From contig CP025325.1 of NCBI GenBank assembly GCA_004014935.1, positions 2,170,001-2,234,000 on the forward strand: DNA of 64,000 nucleotides. The letters run 5' to 3'. Made by a program: the position numbers and the translations under genes. This document shows, one piece after another, positions 38,415-47,944 of this stretch (its first letter is position 1; each line of letters opens with the position of its first letter). The notes under the pieces are model-generated. The model was not told the origin of the DNA and did not search any database. It saw only the letters and a program-made list of their open reading frames with translations. The DNA comes from Saccharomycopsis malanga. Its lineage: Eukaryota > Ascomycota > Saccharomycetes > Ascoideales > Saccharomycopsidaceae.

Positions 38415-38691
38415 ATTTGATAAATCTACGAGTCTTCTGTAATTTGTCGCGCCTTTTGAAGTTTCAAATGTAAAACTATCCTTATATGTGATTCTTTCTT
38501 TCCGGGATTATTTCACATATGTTGTATTCCGTTCTATGGCAGTGATTTGAAGGCTAATGTTTAGTATTAAAGCTTCAATGGTTACTATCTCTTTCAACTC
38601 TAGGAGTAAACATTTCCTCATTTACTTTGAAACTATTGAAAAAACAGCCACGTGACTGGTGTGTATGAGAAAATAAAAAAAATGGTTAATT
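38415..38691. other. CEG1 promoter and tRNA 3' flank
   Basis: 277 bp between two minus-strand genes. CACGTGAC at 38649-38656 is a good Cbf1/bHLH-type site. The eight-A run at 38675-38682 reads as T8 on the minus strand and is the Pol III terminator of the tRNA gene. Confidence 0.6.
38675..38682 (-). terminator. Pol III terminator of the tRNA-Thr gene
   Basis: T8 on the minus strand, nine bases after the tRNA 3' end. It is long enough for efficient RNA polymerase III termination. Confidence 0.8.
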
Positions 38692-38762
38692 TGCCCCAGC
38701 CAGAATTGAACTAGCGACCTCTGCATTACAAGTGCAGCGCTCTACCACTAAGCTATAAGGGC
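38692..38762 (-). tRNA. tRNA-Thr(UGU), irregular acceptor stem
   Basis: On the minus strand the sequence folds as a tRNA: D arm with AGTGGTA loop, anticodon stem CTGCA/TGCAG around loop CTTGTAA (anticodon TGT, Thr), variable AGGTC, and T arm GCTAG/CTGGC around TTCAATT. A- and B-box sequences are present and a T8 terminator follows. The total is 71 nt, one short of the 72 expected for this layout. The 5' acceptor strand is GCCCTTA, but only six bases (TGGGGC) stand before the discriminator A, so one pair is missing and several G-U pairs are needed. It could be a real but relaxed tRNA, a decaying copy, or a sequencing slip in the run of four G. Confidence 0.85.
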
Positions 38763-40926
38763 TCATAACCTAGCCGAACCAGACAAACCTGTGTTCGCTT
38801 GCAAATTTATTTTACATGAAAAACCTATGGTAACCCCTTATATTTTGTAATATATGTAGTGTTCATAGAGTGCGTCATGGCCTAGATCAAAATATAGATA
38901 ATAATTAGCCACATGTTTGGATGATAAATTGATCCTTTGCTTGTTGTTTTCGAAAAAAAAAATAACTTTGTGAACTAAATGCAAAACAAAAGCCTTTTAA
39001 CTGTTTTTCCGTTTTATTTATTGGAGTTAGGTAACGTCGGTGACAAGTCACACACCTAGCTCTGGGGACCTTCTCTGTTGTAAGTGACAATTTCCAGTAC
39101 CTAATTCGTTATAAAATTTACTTAATCCGTCATTAGATAACATTCATGATAATTTTCATTACATATATAAAAGACTAAACTAAATATTGGATATGCTTTT
39201 ATATATAGATGTTTTTCATAAAAAATTTTTGATCAGAGAATGTGTATGGAGGTATATAAAAGTAAGTAGTGAGCTCAATACAGCTAGGGTGCAGTTCCCA
39301 GTTAATAAGCTTATCTACCACTCTAATGAATAGACCAGGTGTTCATCTATCCATTACTAGATTGAAGACATCATGCGTTTTGTAGCTACTATATAGCTCA
39401 AATCCCACCATATACAGTAACAAGTTCGTGCACAATCTGTTTATACGTTGTATAAATGATAACCTTAAATAAATGTAGAGGTCTCTTATAGTTTAAGCAA
39501 ATATTAAATGTGTAGAAGTTCAAGCAAAGAAAGAAAAAGGCTAGTTGTACTTAAATATTATAGAGAAGGAAAACCCTGTCGAAACAAGAAATAGTTCAAA
39601 TATTAGAAGGCAGTAAGCAGATATATTGAATTTTCTTTATAGTTTATTTGAAAAATACACATTAATTGTTCTTTTCCGAAAATTCAGAAATACAAACTGC
39701 GAAGCATTATGTTTTGCAAACAAATTTCTCTTATATGACAAATGGAAAATAATTTGGTGTCAGTTTGGTTTGGCAAGAGTTAATCAAGAAGCCACATAAA
39801 GTTAAATTTTTTGCTGAAAGATAATTTTGTAGCACATTCTTAGATTTTTTGAACATTTAAACATTTGAGTATAATATTCATAATTCGCAGCGACAAAAAA
39901 CCGGTTTTCTTTATTCAAGCTGCTTTGACGTGCCTTGGTAAAACCAACTGGGAAACTGTAAATAAAGATATACATTAAGATAAAGAGATAGCCCCCCCCC
40001 CACCCCCAAGCTTGATGTAAGACTATATAACTTCTACTGTGTACGATTGTTTCGAGCTTCTTAAAAATCTTATGTGTTGTTTGAATATTACAAACTATTG
40101 AATTACTTGCACTACTTATTCAAACCGCCGTATTTAATAGCAGCCTTAAATACCGGGAATGTACAGCACTATCACAAGAATCCTACAAACTACGATCCTT
40201 GCCATTTTTCTATTCGAAAATTTATTATTACGCTTTTCTATATAATGTTTCATGTGAATTTGATCAAGGACAATACTTTTCTCAGTTCATATGAAACGTC
40301 TCAGTTGGGATGGTTTTATTAAAAGCCCAATAGCTCAAATACCTTGACTTATAGTGTAACAATTATAAAAATCATATATTACAGCCCTACTAAATATTTT
40401 CAGCTCAAAGTCTACTAGTGTATCAGTAAACAAATTGAATTCTGGTCTGAGTAACAAAATATACAAGTAAGAAAGTAAATAATTCCCAATGCAAATCTTC
40501 TGTAACAGATAGGTGCATTAGATTTACATAATATTCGAGAGTATTAGACAATCTTGGTCAATACACAGTTAAAGTGGATAAAGGTAATCAACCCATACTT
40601 GAAAAGGACATGTTGGCACGCGCATTACCCGGGCTACTGTTGGGCAACTATGATGAGTGGTGAAAAGTATGCGGAAACCTCATAGGCAATGGGGTCAAGT
40701 GAGAAAAAAATGATGAAACGTAATTGATAGATGAGAATTGCGCATCAATAATTTGAATGTGTCATATGTCATTGGTTACTGAGTAACAATTGTGAGATAT
40801 TGTTGTGTTTTAAGTGTATTTTAAAAGAGCTATAGATACAGTTTTTAGTTGCGATTCTTGAAAACAACAAGATTTTATTTACTTTAATTTTCTGTCTTGG
40901 GTCTATAAATCTAGTTGACAATTTCA
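38763..40926. other. Longest gene-free stretch, tRNA to PTC1
   Basis: 2.16 kb. I see a 12-bp palindrome AAAACCGGTTTT (39897-39908), a C10-A-C5 tract (39992-40007) and, in the PTC1-proximal part, a Reb1-like TTACCCGG (40625-40632), about 300 bp before the start. A weak 82-codon ORF (40074-40322) has no coding character. No transposon ends, further tRNA or other RNA gene was recognised. Confidence 0.5.
39992..40007. repeat. Poly-C tract C10-A-C5
   Basis: Fifteen cytosines in sixteen bases in otherwise AT-rich intergenic DNA. It is the strongest strand-skewed C tract in the window. It may bind a poly-C or stress-type zinc-finger factor, or may just be a slippage tract. Confidence 0.9.
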
Positions 40927-42327
40927 ATGTCAGATGGCACATCAATCGGCAGTGCCGACAATGAACAAAAAAATGGCAAATTTTTAGGAAAGTTGTTTCA
41001 TAAAGGACAGAACGACTCCACCGATGACGAAGGACAAGAAGCCCAGAAAAATAGAAATAGTGTAGATGATGTGGATAAGAGTTTTGCAAGAAAACAAAAA
41101 GAATCAGAGAAGGACCTGAGTGGAAATCAGGAGGAAGATAATGATGATGATGGTCCAATGAATTATAAATTATCATATACGGTTGGTGTGTCTGAAAACA
41201 AAAACTCTAAATATCGTTCGACAATGGAAGATGTGCACACGTATGTTGCCAATTTTGTAGAAAGATTGGACTGGGGGTATTTTGCCATATTTGACGGCCA
41301 TGCGGGAAAGTCTTGTGCAAAATGGTGCGGTCAAAACCTTCATCTTCTATTAGAAAAAGACTTGTTGAATAACGAACAAAAACGTATCAACGAAAGGCAG
41401 ACACAGGATCAGAATAGCACAGACAACAAACAAACAACTAGCAACTATACAGAAAACGAAACAGATATCAGAGACAGTCTAGACAAGTGTTTTCAACAAG
41501 CAGATCAGTTAATTATTCAGTCGCCAAATAATATAGGGTCCAGTGGCTGCACTGCCGCAGTAGCAATCATAAGATGGGAATTGGATGAAGAATTCCAAGA
41601 TGAGGTGCATAGTGCTACAGCAAATAATTACAAATCCAAGGATTTTCTTCCAAATGATCGAAATTCTCCAGAGAAAGTTGAAAGTCTTGGTTCGTTACGA
41701 GCAGAAGCCGATGGCATCAGTAATGACCCACAGACTGGCGCCGGAAGCAACCTCAATAACACTAGTTCTAAAAGTAGAACTAGCATAAACAGAAAATCTT
41801 ATATTAACAATAATTTGGAAGAAATGCATAATCTTTTCGATTTTGTTCCTTCCAAACATCATAAGCGGATGTTATATACTGCAAATGTTGGTGACTCGAG
41901 GCTTGTTTTGTGTCGATCTGGCTACGCCATCAGACTCTCATATGACCATAAGGGCAGCGATATTAACGAATCTAATAGAATAACTCAATCTGGAGGGCTT
42001 ATAATGAAGAATCGTGTAAACGGTGTTCTTGCAATTACTAGATCCTTGGGAGACTCGTATTTGAAAAACCTCATTATCGGAAGACCTTACACTACCGCAA
42101 TAGAAATAAATGAACACGATGAGTTCTTGATCTTAGCTTGTGATGGTTTGTGGGATATTGTGTCTGACCAGGAGGCAGTAGATTTGATTAGAGATGAACC
42201 TGATCCAAATGTGCAATCGAAGATCTTAGTGGACCATGCAATGAAAAATATGAGTACGGACAACATCACAGTGATGGTAATTCGCTTTGACAGGAGAATA
42301 TTTGGCTCCAGTGAAGTGTCTGGTTAA
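40927..42327 (+). CDS. PTC1: Type 2C protein phosphatase Ptc1
   Basis: PP2C phosphatase; in S. cerevisiae Ptc1 inactivates the Hog1 and other MAPK pathways and affects organelle inheritance. I start at ATG 40927 (MSDGTSIG); the frame is open four codons further but only from TTG. 466 residues against 281 in baker's yeast. The extra length is an N-terminal acidic/disordered region (about 1-80) and an insertion of about 90 residues (about 220-310, Ser/Asn-rich) between GSSGCTAAVAIIRWELDEE and KRMLYTANVGDSRLVL. The core is typical: SYTVGVSENKNSKYRSTMED, YFAIFDGHAGKSCAKWCG with metal-binding Asp, RVNGVLAITRSLGD, ILACDGLWDIVSDQEA and STDNITVMVIRFD. All metal-coordinating Asp motifs look intact. 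Confidence 0.95.
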   Translation: MSDGTSIGSADNEQKNGKFLGKLFHKGQNDSTDDEGQEAQKNRNSVDDVDKSFARKQKESEKDLSGNQEEDNDDDGPMNYKLSYTVGVSENKNSKYRSTMEDVHTYVANFVERLDWGYFAIFDGHAGKSCAKWCGQNLHLLLEKDLLNNEQKRINERQTQDQNSTDNKQTTSNYTENETDIRDSLDKCFQQADQLIIQSPNNIGSSGCTAAVAIIRWELDEEFQDEVHSATANNYKSKDFLPNDRNSPEKVESLGSLRAEADGISNDPQTGAGSNLNNTSSKSRTSINRKSYINNNLEEMHNLFDFVPSKHHKRMLYTANVGDSRLVLCRSGYAIRLSYDHKGSDINESNRITQSGGLIMKNRVNGVLAITRSLGDSYLKNLIIGRPYTTAIEINEHDEFLILACDGLWDIVSDQEAVDLIRDEPDPNVQSKILVDHAMKNMSTDNITVMVIRFDRRIFGSSEVSG

Positions 42328-43467
42328 ATAGGAAAAAAGGAATTTTGCTCTTTGTATATGACGTGAAAATGAATGGCTGTTTTTTTAATGTTAGAGTATG
42401 TGTGTTTCCGTATCTTCATTATTTAATTATCTTCGCATAGTAAGATGAAATATTATTTCTCTAGAGCTGTAAAAATAAATTACGAAGTGTAAATTTATTC
42501 GGGGTAATGTACTTTCATGAAATGGACTATCAGTCCCCAAAATGGTAAACTGGCATGTTTATTGGACCTGTCAACTAGGTTTAGCGACTATACTAGAGAT
42601 GCCATTCCGGAATCTTTTTTCTTCAGAGCGTTGAATTACAAGAAACAGAGGTATGCGTGTGTCAGGTAATCCATGTATGATTGTATATATGAATACATGT
42701 TACAGTTTATATATTATTTTTTTATATCTTACATTTTTATCTTTTAATATACTTTTTTAATAATAATAATACAGATTAAATCAAAGTATAATTCAATAGA
42801 AGTCATACAGATTTCTGGCGCACGCACTGATGCACTGGTATGCATGATGCAGATGGTCCGTTTTCGTCTCAACATGGCTATCTGGACTTCAGTTTTCCTT
42901 TCATCTTCAATATGACGGAGACGTTACTAGGTCTTTGATCCTAATCCAGAAAAAACAGCTCTTATTATTTACCAAGAAGCCCATTGACCGTGTTTCGCTT
43001 CCGCAAGCAGTGCATCTGTCAAGTGCAGAATAAGAGTATCTATTCCCATCTGTTAAGTTTGCATCTTAGCTATGCTCCCAAAAAACCGTTACATAAATAT
43101 GCATTCTATGTATAAAAAACGGTCTGAAAGCCCTATTTTGGCATGTTTGGTCTATGCAAAGATGTACTCTAGGTTCACAAACCTTTAGATACTCCGAAAA
43201 AAATGTTTATAGTATCACTAGTGAAAAACTATCACGACCAACTGTACTGCATACTGGCACTCAATGAAAGGAATTTATAAATCTGTTCCTTTCTTAGATA
43301 TAGGGCTATTGGGTTCCCATATTTGGTTTATAAAAGATGGGAAGTGCTTTCAAACCACAAAATCTTTTTAACTTATAAAAACATTTTTTTTATCAATTAA
43401 AAAAAGCCACTAGACTTAAAAGCTATCTAAAAAAGAATTCAAACATTATTTATAAAATAAATCTTCA
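42328..43467. other. Intergenic, PTC1 to orphan gene
   Basis: 1.14 kb. A 50-codon ORF at 42517-42669 has faintly protein-like composition, but no matching splice sites or homologue that I can name. AT-rich simple sequence lies at about 42716-42772. The last 500 bp form the orphan gene's promoter. Confidence 0.5.
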
Positions 43468-45171
43468 ATGGTTTGTGTTGGAGCAAAAAAATTTCCTGCA
43501 AACTTGGATATCCAATATGGCCTAGACCAACAAGAATGCCTTTCTTCGGCGACGACTGTTACAGGTATACATAGGGACAATGACTTTGTTCTACATACGG
43601 AATTAGTTTCCGGGGAAAGTTTTGCTGATACTGGGCCGTATATCACAAATGAAAGCTTTAATAGTTTTCTTACGGAAGCCTTGAGTATGACAGATAACGT
43701 CGATATTGTCAGTAGTACAGATATTGAGCAAAATTCTAAAGTCAATGAAAAACCTAAAACCACAACAGACGCTTCTTTTTATACTGGCTCACCTTTGGGA
43801 TCCATGAATACAGGTAAGAGCGGCTCGTCGGCAGGTACAGGTATCAGTGAAGATTTCGACACTTTTGCAGAAGGCATAACTGGAAATTGGGAGCTTGATA
43901 CCCATTCCCCTTTGGGTCTTTTTACTCATGGCCAAACCATCTTCACTGATGAAGGCAATTTGATAGCTGCCGCAGACATTTCAACTTCCACTGAAAAGCA
44001 AACAGATTTCGTTCATGTTGGAGACATATCAAATTCCTTTGTGAGTAGTTCAGAATTTGCTGGGGACCTTAATTTTTCATTGGCAACACACAATCAAGAA
44101 GACCTTGAAATTACATCAAAACTCACAGGGTCAAATGCTTTTTTCGATGGACAAACTTTCTCTGGTGGTGAAAAGTTTCCTGATAGAACCAGCTCTGCAC
44201 CGACATCTATGACCTTCGATGAAGATTGTAATGCATCCGGAGAGCCAAATCATGGCTTAATTCTTCCAAAATCATATGGCCAACATGACACTATGAGAAA
44301 AAAACCAACCAACACACATTTTAGTGTTTCAAAGTCTCATTTAAATTCATTTTGCAGGGATGGAAAATCATTGGCTTTGCAGCCAGGATTCAAAATAGAA
44401 AGGGACCTTGATTGTTCGAAAGAGGCCCAGAAACTTAGTTTGAACGATCCCGAGACATTTCGCAAAACCTATTTAAGAAACGCTTCTGAGCAAGAACTTA
44501 AAGATCTATTTGTTAGCTATGATAAAAGAATTGATGAAGGAAAATTTGCAATTGATTCATCGGATAAATATGCAATGTTCGTTGCTCTCAAATTCTGTCA
44601 CAAATTCCACAAATTTGGAGCAAAATACAGTTTTAAAAACTATGTTGAATGTGAAAAAAGGATCTTGGAAGCAAATCAAAATTTCAGCAAATGCAAATAT
44701 GTCAAGAGAACTAGAAAAACAACTGGAATGACTATTTACGATAATGTGGCAAGACCAATTGTCGCTTCTGTTCTTGGAGTTGATGTTCAGTTTATCATCC
44801 ATATTGAAGACATGATTGAGGAAGTAGCAGATGCCTTGGGAATCTTAATCAATGGTAAAAGAATTGCCAGAGAAATTCGCACACAAGCAGGTGAAAAACC
44901 AAAAGCACAGACTTGGAACAAAAAGCCAGAAGAAGTTCGATTCAGACTTTATGCGGTTGTCAAACGTGTTTTATGGAACTATGTGGAATTTGATGGTAAA
45001 GTAATCGAGTTCCTTGTGAAAAGGCTTGCTTACCACATTGCCCAAAACAAAGCTAAAGCAAAGAGTTTGCAAGATGATGGGCCCGATGACGGCTCAAAAA
45101 TTAACAAACGTTATAGAAAAAATATCCTTACTAAAAATCCTAAGATGAGAATGGAAGCACTTAGTCACTGA
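43468..45171 (+). CDS. Orphan 567-residue protein with C-terminal helical domain
   Basis: I do not recognise this protein. Residues 1-300 are acidic, Ser/Thr/Asn-rich and probably disordered, with aromatic residues scattered through acidic sequence (for example DFDTFAEGITGNWELD), rather like activation domains. Residues about 310-530 look folded and helical with many Lys/Arg: NDPETFRKTYLRNASEQELK, then KYAMFVALKFCHKFHKFGAK, TIYDNVARPIVASVLGVDVQ, and VRFRLYAVVKRVLWNYVEFD. The end is basic (INKRYRKNILTKNPKMRMEA). There is no TM, signal peptide or zinc-binding pattern. An acidic N-terminus plus a basic helical C-terminus would fit a lineage-specific transcriptional regulator, but this is inference only. 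Clear single-exon ORF with ATG at 43468. Confidence 0.85.
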   Translation: MVCVGAKKFPANLDIQYGLDQQECLSSATTVTGIHRDNDFVLHTELVSGESFADTGPYITNESFNSFLTEALSMTDNVDIVSSTDIEQNSKVNEKPKTTTDASFYTGSPLGSMNTGKSGSSAGTGISEDFDTFAEGITGNWELDTHSPLGLFTHGQTIFTDEGNLIAAADISTSTEKQTDFVHVGDISNSFVSSSEFAGDLNFSLATHNQEDLEITSKLTGSNAFFDGQTFSGGEKFPDRTSSAPTSMTFDEDCNASGEPNHGLILPKSYGQHDTMRKKPTNTHFSVSKSHLNSFCRDGKSLALQPGFKIERDLDCSKEAQKLSLNDPETFRKTYLRNASEQELKDLFVSYDKRIDEGKFAIDSSDKYAMFVALKFCHKFHKFGAKYSFKNYVECEKRILEANQNFSKCKYVKRTRKTTGMTIYDNVARPIVASVLGVDVQFIIHIEDMIEEVADALGILINGKRIAREIRTQAGEKPKAQTWNKKPEEVRFRLYAVVKRVLWNYVEFDGKVIEFLVKRLAYHIAQNKAKAKSLQDDGPDDGSKINKRYRKNILTKNPKMRMEALSH

Positions 45172-45649
45172 TGGTTGCTCAACCTACCTTGGCTGACCTT
45201 ATTCAATTATTTATTAATTTTGATTTTTGATCCATAAATTATTTCTGACAGATAATGCTATTTTTCCTTCCTCGGTTGTCTCATAGTAATTGTTCATTTC
45301 ATGTTATTTTTTCTTAAAATTATTCCACTTATTTTCTTTATGCTGTTATTAGTTAGTTTCCGGCATTATGTTTTTTATTTATTTCATTTTCTGCCTTTTT
45401 CTGTTGATCATTTGAGTTGTTTGTCTGTTTATCTTTTTCTCCCTCTCCTTTACACAACTTTGCCCTCCATAGACATTTTCCAAAATATAAACTTCCCCGA
45501 ATAGATATATCTACAGTGGCATTGTAATCGAAAACCAAACATTAGATTAATATCTTAACCAAACAAGATACAAAATCTACTTTTGCTTAGTGATAAAACA
45601 TAGAAAAAAAATCCTCTAAAATGAAAAAAATATGCAATAGAGAACGTAA
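45172..45649. other. Convergent intergenic region
   Basis: 478 bp, T-rich on the plus strand, between the orphan and SCD5 3' ends. No gene seen. Confidence 0.6.
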
Positions 45650-47944
45650 TTAATCTCTTTCAAACCATTCCAAGTCGTCTTGTCGCTGTTGTTGCTGTTG
45701 TAGAAAACCACCTCCGTAGACCTGTTGCTGCGGCTGTTGAAGGTTGACCATCATGTTGTTGCCATTATACGGTCCAGTGCCATATAGGGCTCCCGGAGTT
45801 GCAAAGCTCTGGGCGCCTCCATGTTGAGTGAACGTACCTTGCACGGAATTGTTATTATTGCTGTAGTTAAATTGAGATGATTGTTGACCCCCAACAGCGC
45901 TAAATTGAGGCTGGTAAGGGAACTGTTGCTGTGTTTGTTGTGTTTGCTGCATCTGTTGCGGCTGCTGACCAAAGCCTGTTGGTTGGAACAGCTGTTGTTG
46001 AGATTGCTGCTGAGGAAGGTTAAGGTCAGATGAGGAGAGGTTTATTTTCGGAGGAAGAGCTGGTGGTGGTCTACTGACGCTCTCCGTACGGTTTCTTGAT
46101 GAAGGAGGAGGTGGGAAGCTATTCAAAGCTGCCAAATCTGCTGATTGGTTGGTAATATTATTGTGGAGCGCACTATTGTTGAAATTGTTGTTAGAAGAAA
46201 GTAATGTGGCATTTATAGAGGAGCTTCTACTTCTTGGTGGAGGTGGAGGTGGAGAACGACCAGTTAAAGAATTAATGAAATCTTCGCCAGCTGAGGCAGT
46301 TGGTTGAGGGCTTAGTGACCCAGCTCGAAGGTTATTGTTGGAGGTGCTTAATGGAGATAACATATTCGGTTGATATTGAGGTTGCTGGGTGGCTTGTATT
46401 GTTTGTTGAGGTTGAAACATGTTCGGACCTGTAGTATTGGCTTGCAATCCAGAAGGTTGTGGGGATAAGAAACTTGGTGATAATGAGCCATTTCGAACAC
46501 TATTAAGAGGTGTAAGCATATTGGCAGCCCCTGTATTTGTATTGTTAGGACTTAATCCATTAGGACTGAAATTGCCACTAGGGCTTAATGAAGTGCCCAT
46601 GATGTTTTGACTAGTGAAATAGTTCGAAGTGCTCTCATTGATAATTGGGGCTTGGTTTTTCTTAAGGAAGTAATTTGCAGATCCTGTAAGTGTTGGCTGC
46701 AACATTTGAGGCTGTGGTTGCTGTTGGTATCCAAAGTTGCTGCTAGTATCATTCTCCATCATACCACCAGTATTAGTAGGAACCAATTCTTGAGGAATTG
46801 CAGCAGCTTTACCTCCGACTAAGGCACTTTCAATATTGACGTTCTGAAAATGTTTGAAGTTTTCACCTAAAATATCCTCTTCATCTTTGACTTCTTGTTC
46901 TGATATTTTACGAACAGGAATTTGATGCTTCTTAGTTGGGTTGTTTTGCAACCTTTTTAGTAATTGATCCATAGGAAGCGATAAATCAAGATTGTCACTT
47001 TGTGATTGGTTAGAATCATTGACAGTGTCTACACCATACTGTTGACCACCTACGGCTGGATCTTCTACAGAAGCAGCAGAAGCAGCAACTGTTACTAGTT
47101 GATCACTGAATTTAACTCTCTTTGCCTTCTTCTTCTTCTTGCCTTTTTTAATAGGCGACTGGCTATTTTTACCAGCCAGTGGTTTCTCGCCTGTCATAAT
47201 AAACTTGGCAAAGCTGTCGAGATCTATCTTACTGTCGCTTTTGCCATTTCCATTCATTACCGCAAATGGGTTGGCAACTGCCTGTGAACTCAAAGGAGAT
47301 TGCAGTCCCTCATCTCCACTGTCTGCCTCATTGTCATCAGTTATCCGCTTTTTGGAAAGAATTGATCTTGGTTTTGGCACCTGACAAACCTGAAGAACTG
47401 CATTACGTGGAGGTAGAGAATCTTTTCTAAGGACAGTGAGGTTATGGATATAATGGCTAATCAATCGAAGTAAAGCGAAAAACTGTCCCACGTTCAAAGC
47501 AAGATTTGTATTAAATAACCCTTTCAAGTAATTTTTGAGCGATTCACTAAGATTGAAGTTTTTCAAAAAGTCCAACACATCTGTGATTTTAATGAGTTTG
47601 GAATGTTTGCGAATTGATATGTCATTGTACCATCTGATATACGTCTTGCTTTCTTCAGGAGAAAGTTGTTTTATAGAAAGCGATAGTGGAACAGAAGGAT
47701 CACCCACATTGACAATATTAGTTTCTGTAGTGATATTCGTTGCATCTAGACTGATAGAGCTTGGGTTATTTGATGGTAGTTTTCTTTCAGTAGTGATATC
47801 AGTAGCACTAGCACTTTTGCCATTGGTGCTGTTTATACTAAGATTAGAAAAGACATTAGATATGGTATTAGGATTGGCATTACTCGTATTAGAGTCTTGT
47901 TTAACCCCTGAAAATGCAAGCCAATCAAAGCTTGAGGCGTCCAT
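45650..47944 (-). CDS. SCD5: Endocytic scaffold / protein phosphatase-1 targeting subunit
   Basis: Homologue of yeast Scd5, which brings PP1 (Glc7) to cortical endocytic patches and is regulated by Prk1 kinase. 764 residues. After an N-terminal stretch comes a conserved helical block (about 95-175: SPEESKTYIRWYNDISIRKH, then GLFNTNLALNVGQFFALLRL). An NPF tripeptide at 225-227 can bind EH domains. The PP1 docking motif KRVKF is at 275-279, after a Lys run, like the KKVRF of yeast Scd5. Two Prk1-type LxxTxTG sites are visible (387-393 LVPTNTG, 415-421 LQPTLTG). The rest is Gln/Asn/Pro-rich with poly-Pro runs and ends LEWFERD. Assignment rests on this motif order. Confidence 0.88.
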   Translation of the reverse strand: MDASSFDWLAFSGVKQDSNTSNANPNTISNVFSNLSINSTNGKSASATDITTERKLPSNNPSSISLDATNITTETNIVNVGDPSVPLSLSIKQLSPEESKTYIRWYNDISIRKHSKLIKITDVLDFLKNFNLSESLKNYLKGLFNTNLALNVGQFFALLRLISHYIHNLTVLRKDSLPPRNAVLQVCQVPKPRSILSKKRITDDNEADSGDEGLQSPLSSQAVANPFAVMNGNGKSDSKIDLDSFAKFIMTGEKPLAGKNSQSPIKKGKKKKKAKRVKFSDQLVTVAASAASVEDPAVGGQQYGVDTVNDSNQSQSDNLDLSLPMDQLLKRLQNNPTKKHQIPVRKISEQEVKDEEDILGENFKHFQNVNIESALVGGKAAAIPQELVPTNTGGMMENDTSSNFGYQQQPQPQMLQPTLTGSANYFLKKNQAPIINESTSNYFTSQNIMGTSLSPSGNFSPNGLSPNNTNTGAANMLTPLNSVRNGSLSPSFLSPQPSGLQANTTGPNMFQPQQTIQATQQPQYQPNMLSPLSTSNNNLRAGSLSPQPTASAGEDFINSLTGRSPPPPPPRSRSSSINATLLSSNNNFNNSALHNNITNQSADLAALNSFPPPPSSRNRTESVSRPPPALPPKINLSSSDLNLPQQQSQQQLFQPTGFGQQPQQMQQTQQTQQQFPYQPQFSAVGGQQSSQFNYSNNNNSVQGTFTQHGGAQSFATPGALYGTGPYNGNNMMVNLQQPQQQVYGGGFLQQQQQRQDDLEWFERD

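Noticed and set aside
40074-40322. 82-codon ORF in the tRNA-PTC1 gap
   Set aside because: Aromatic/Asn-rich AT-driven translation, non-ATG context and no domain.
38763-40926. Solo LTR or other element next to the tRNA gene
   Set aside because: I looked for terminal repeats and target-site duplications and found none.
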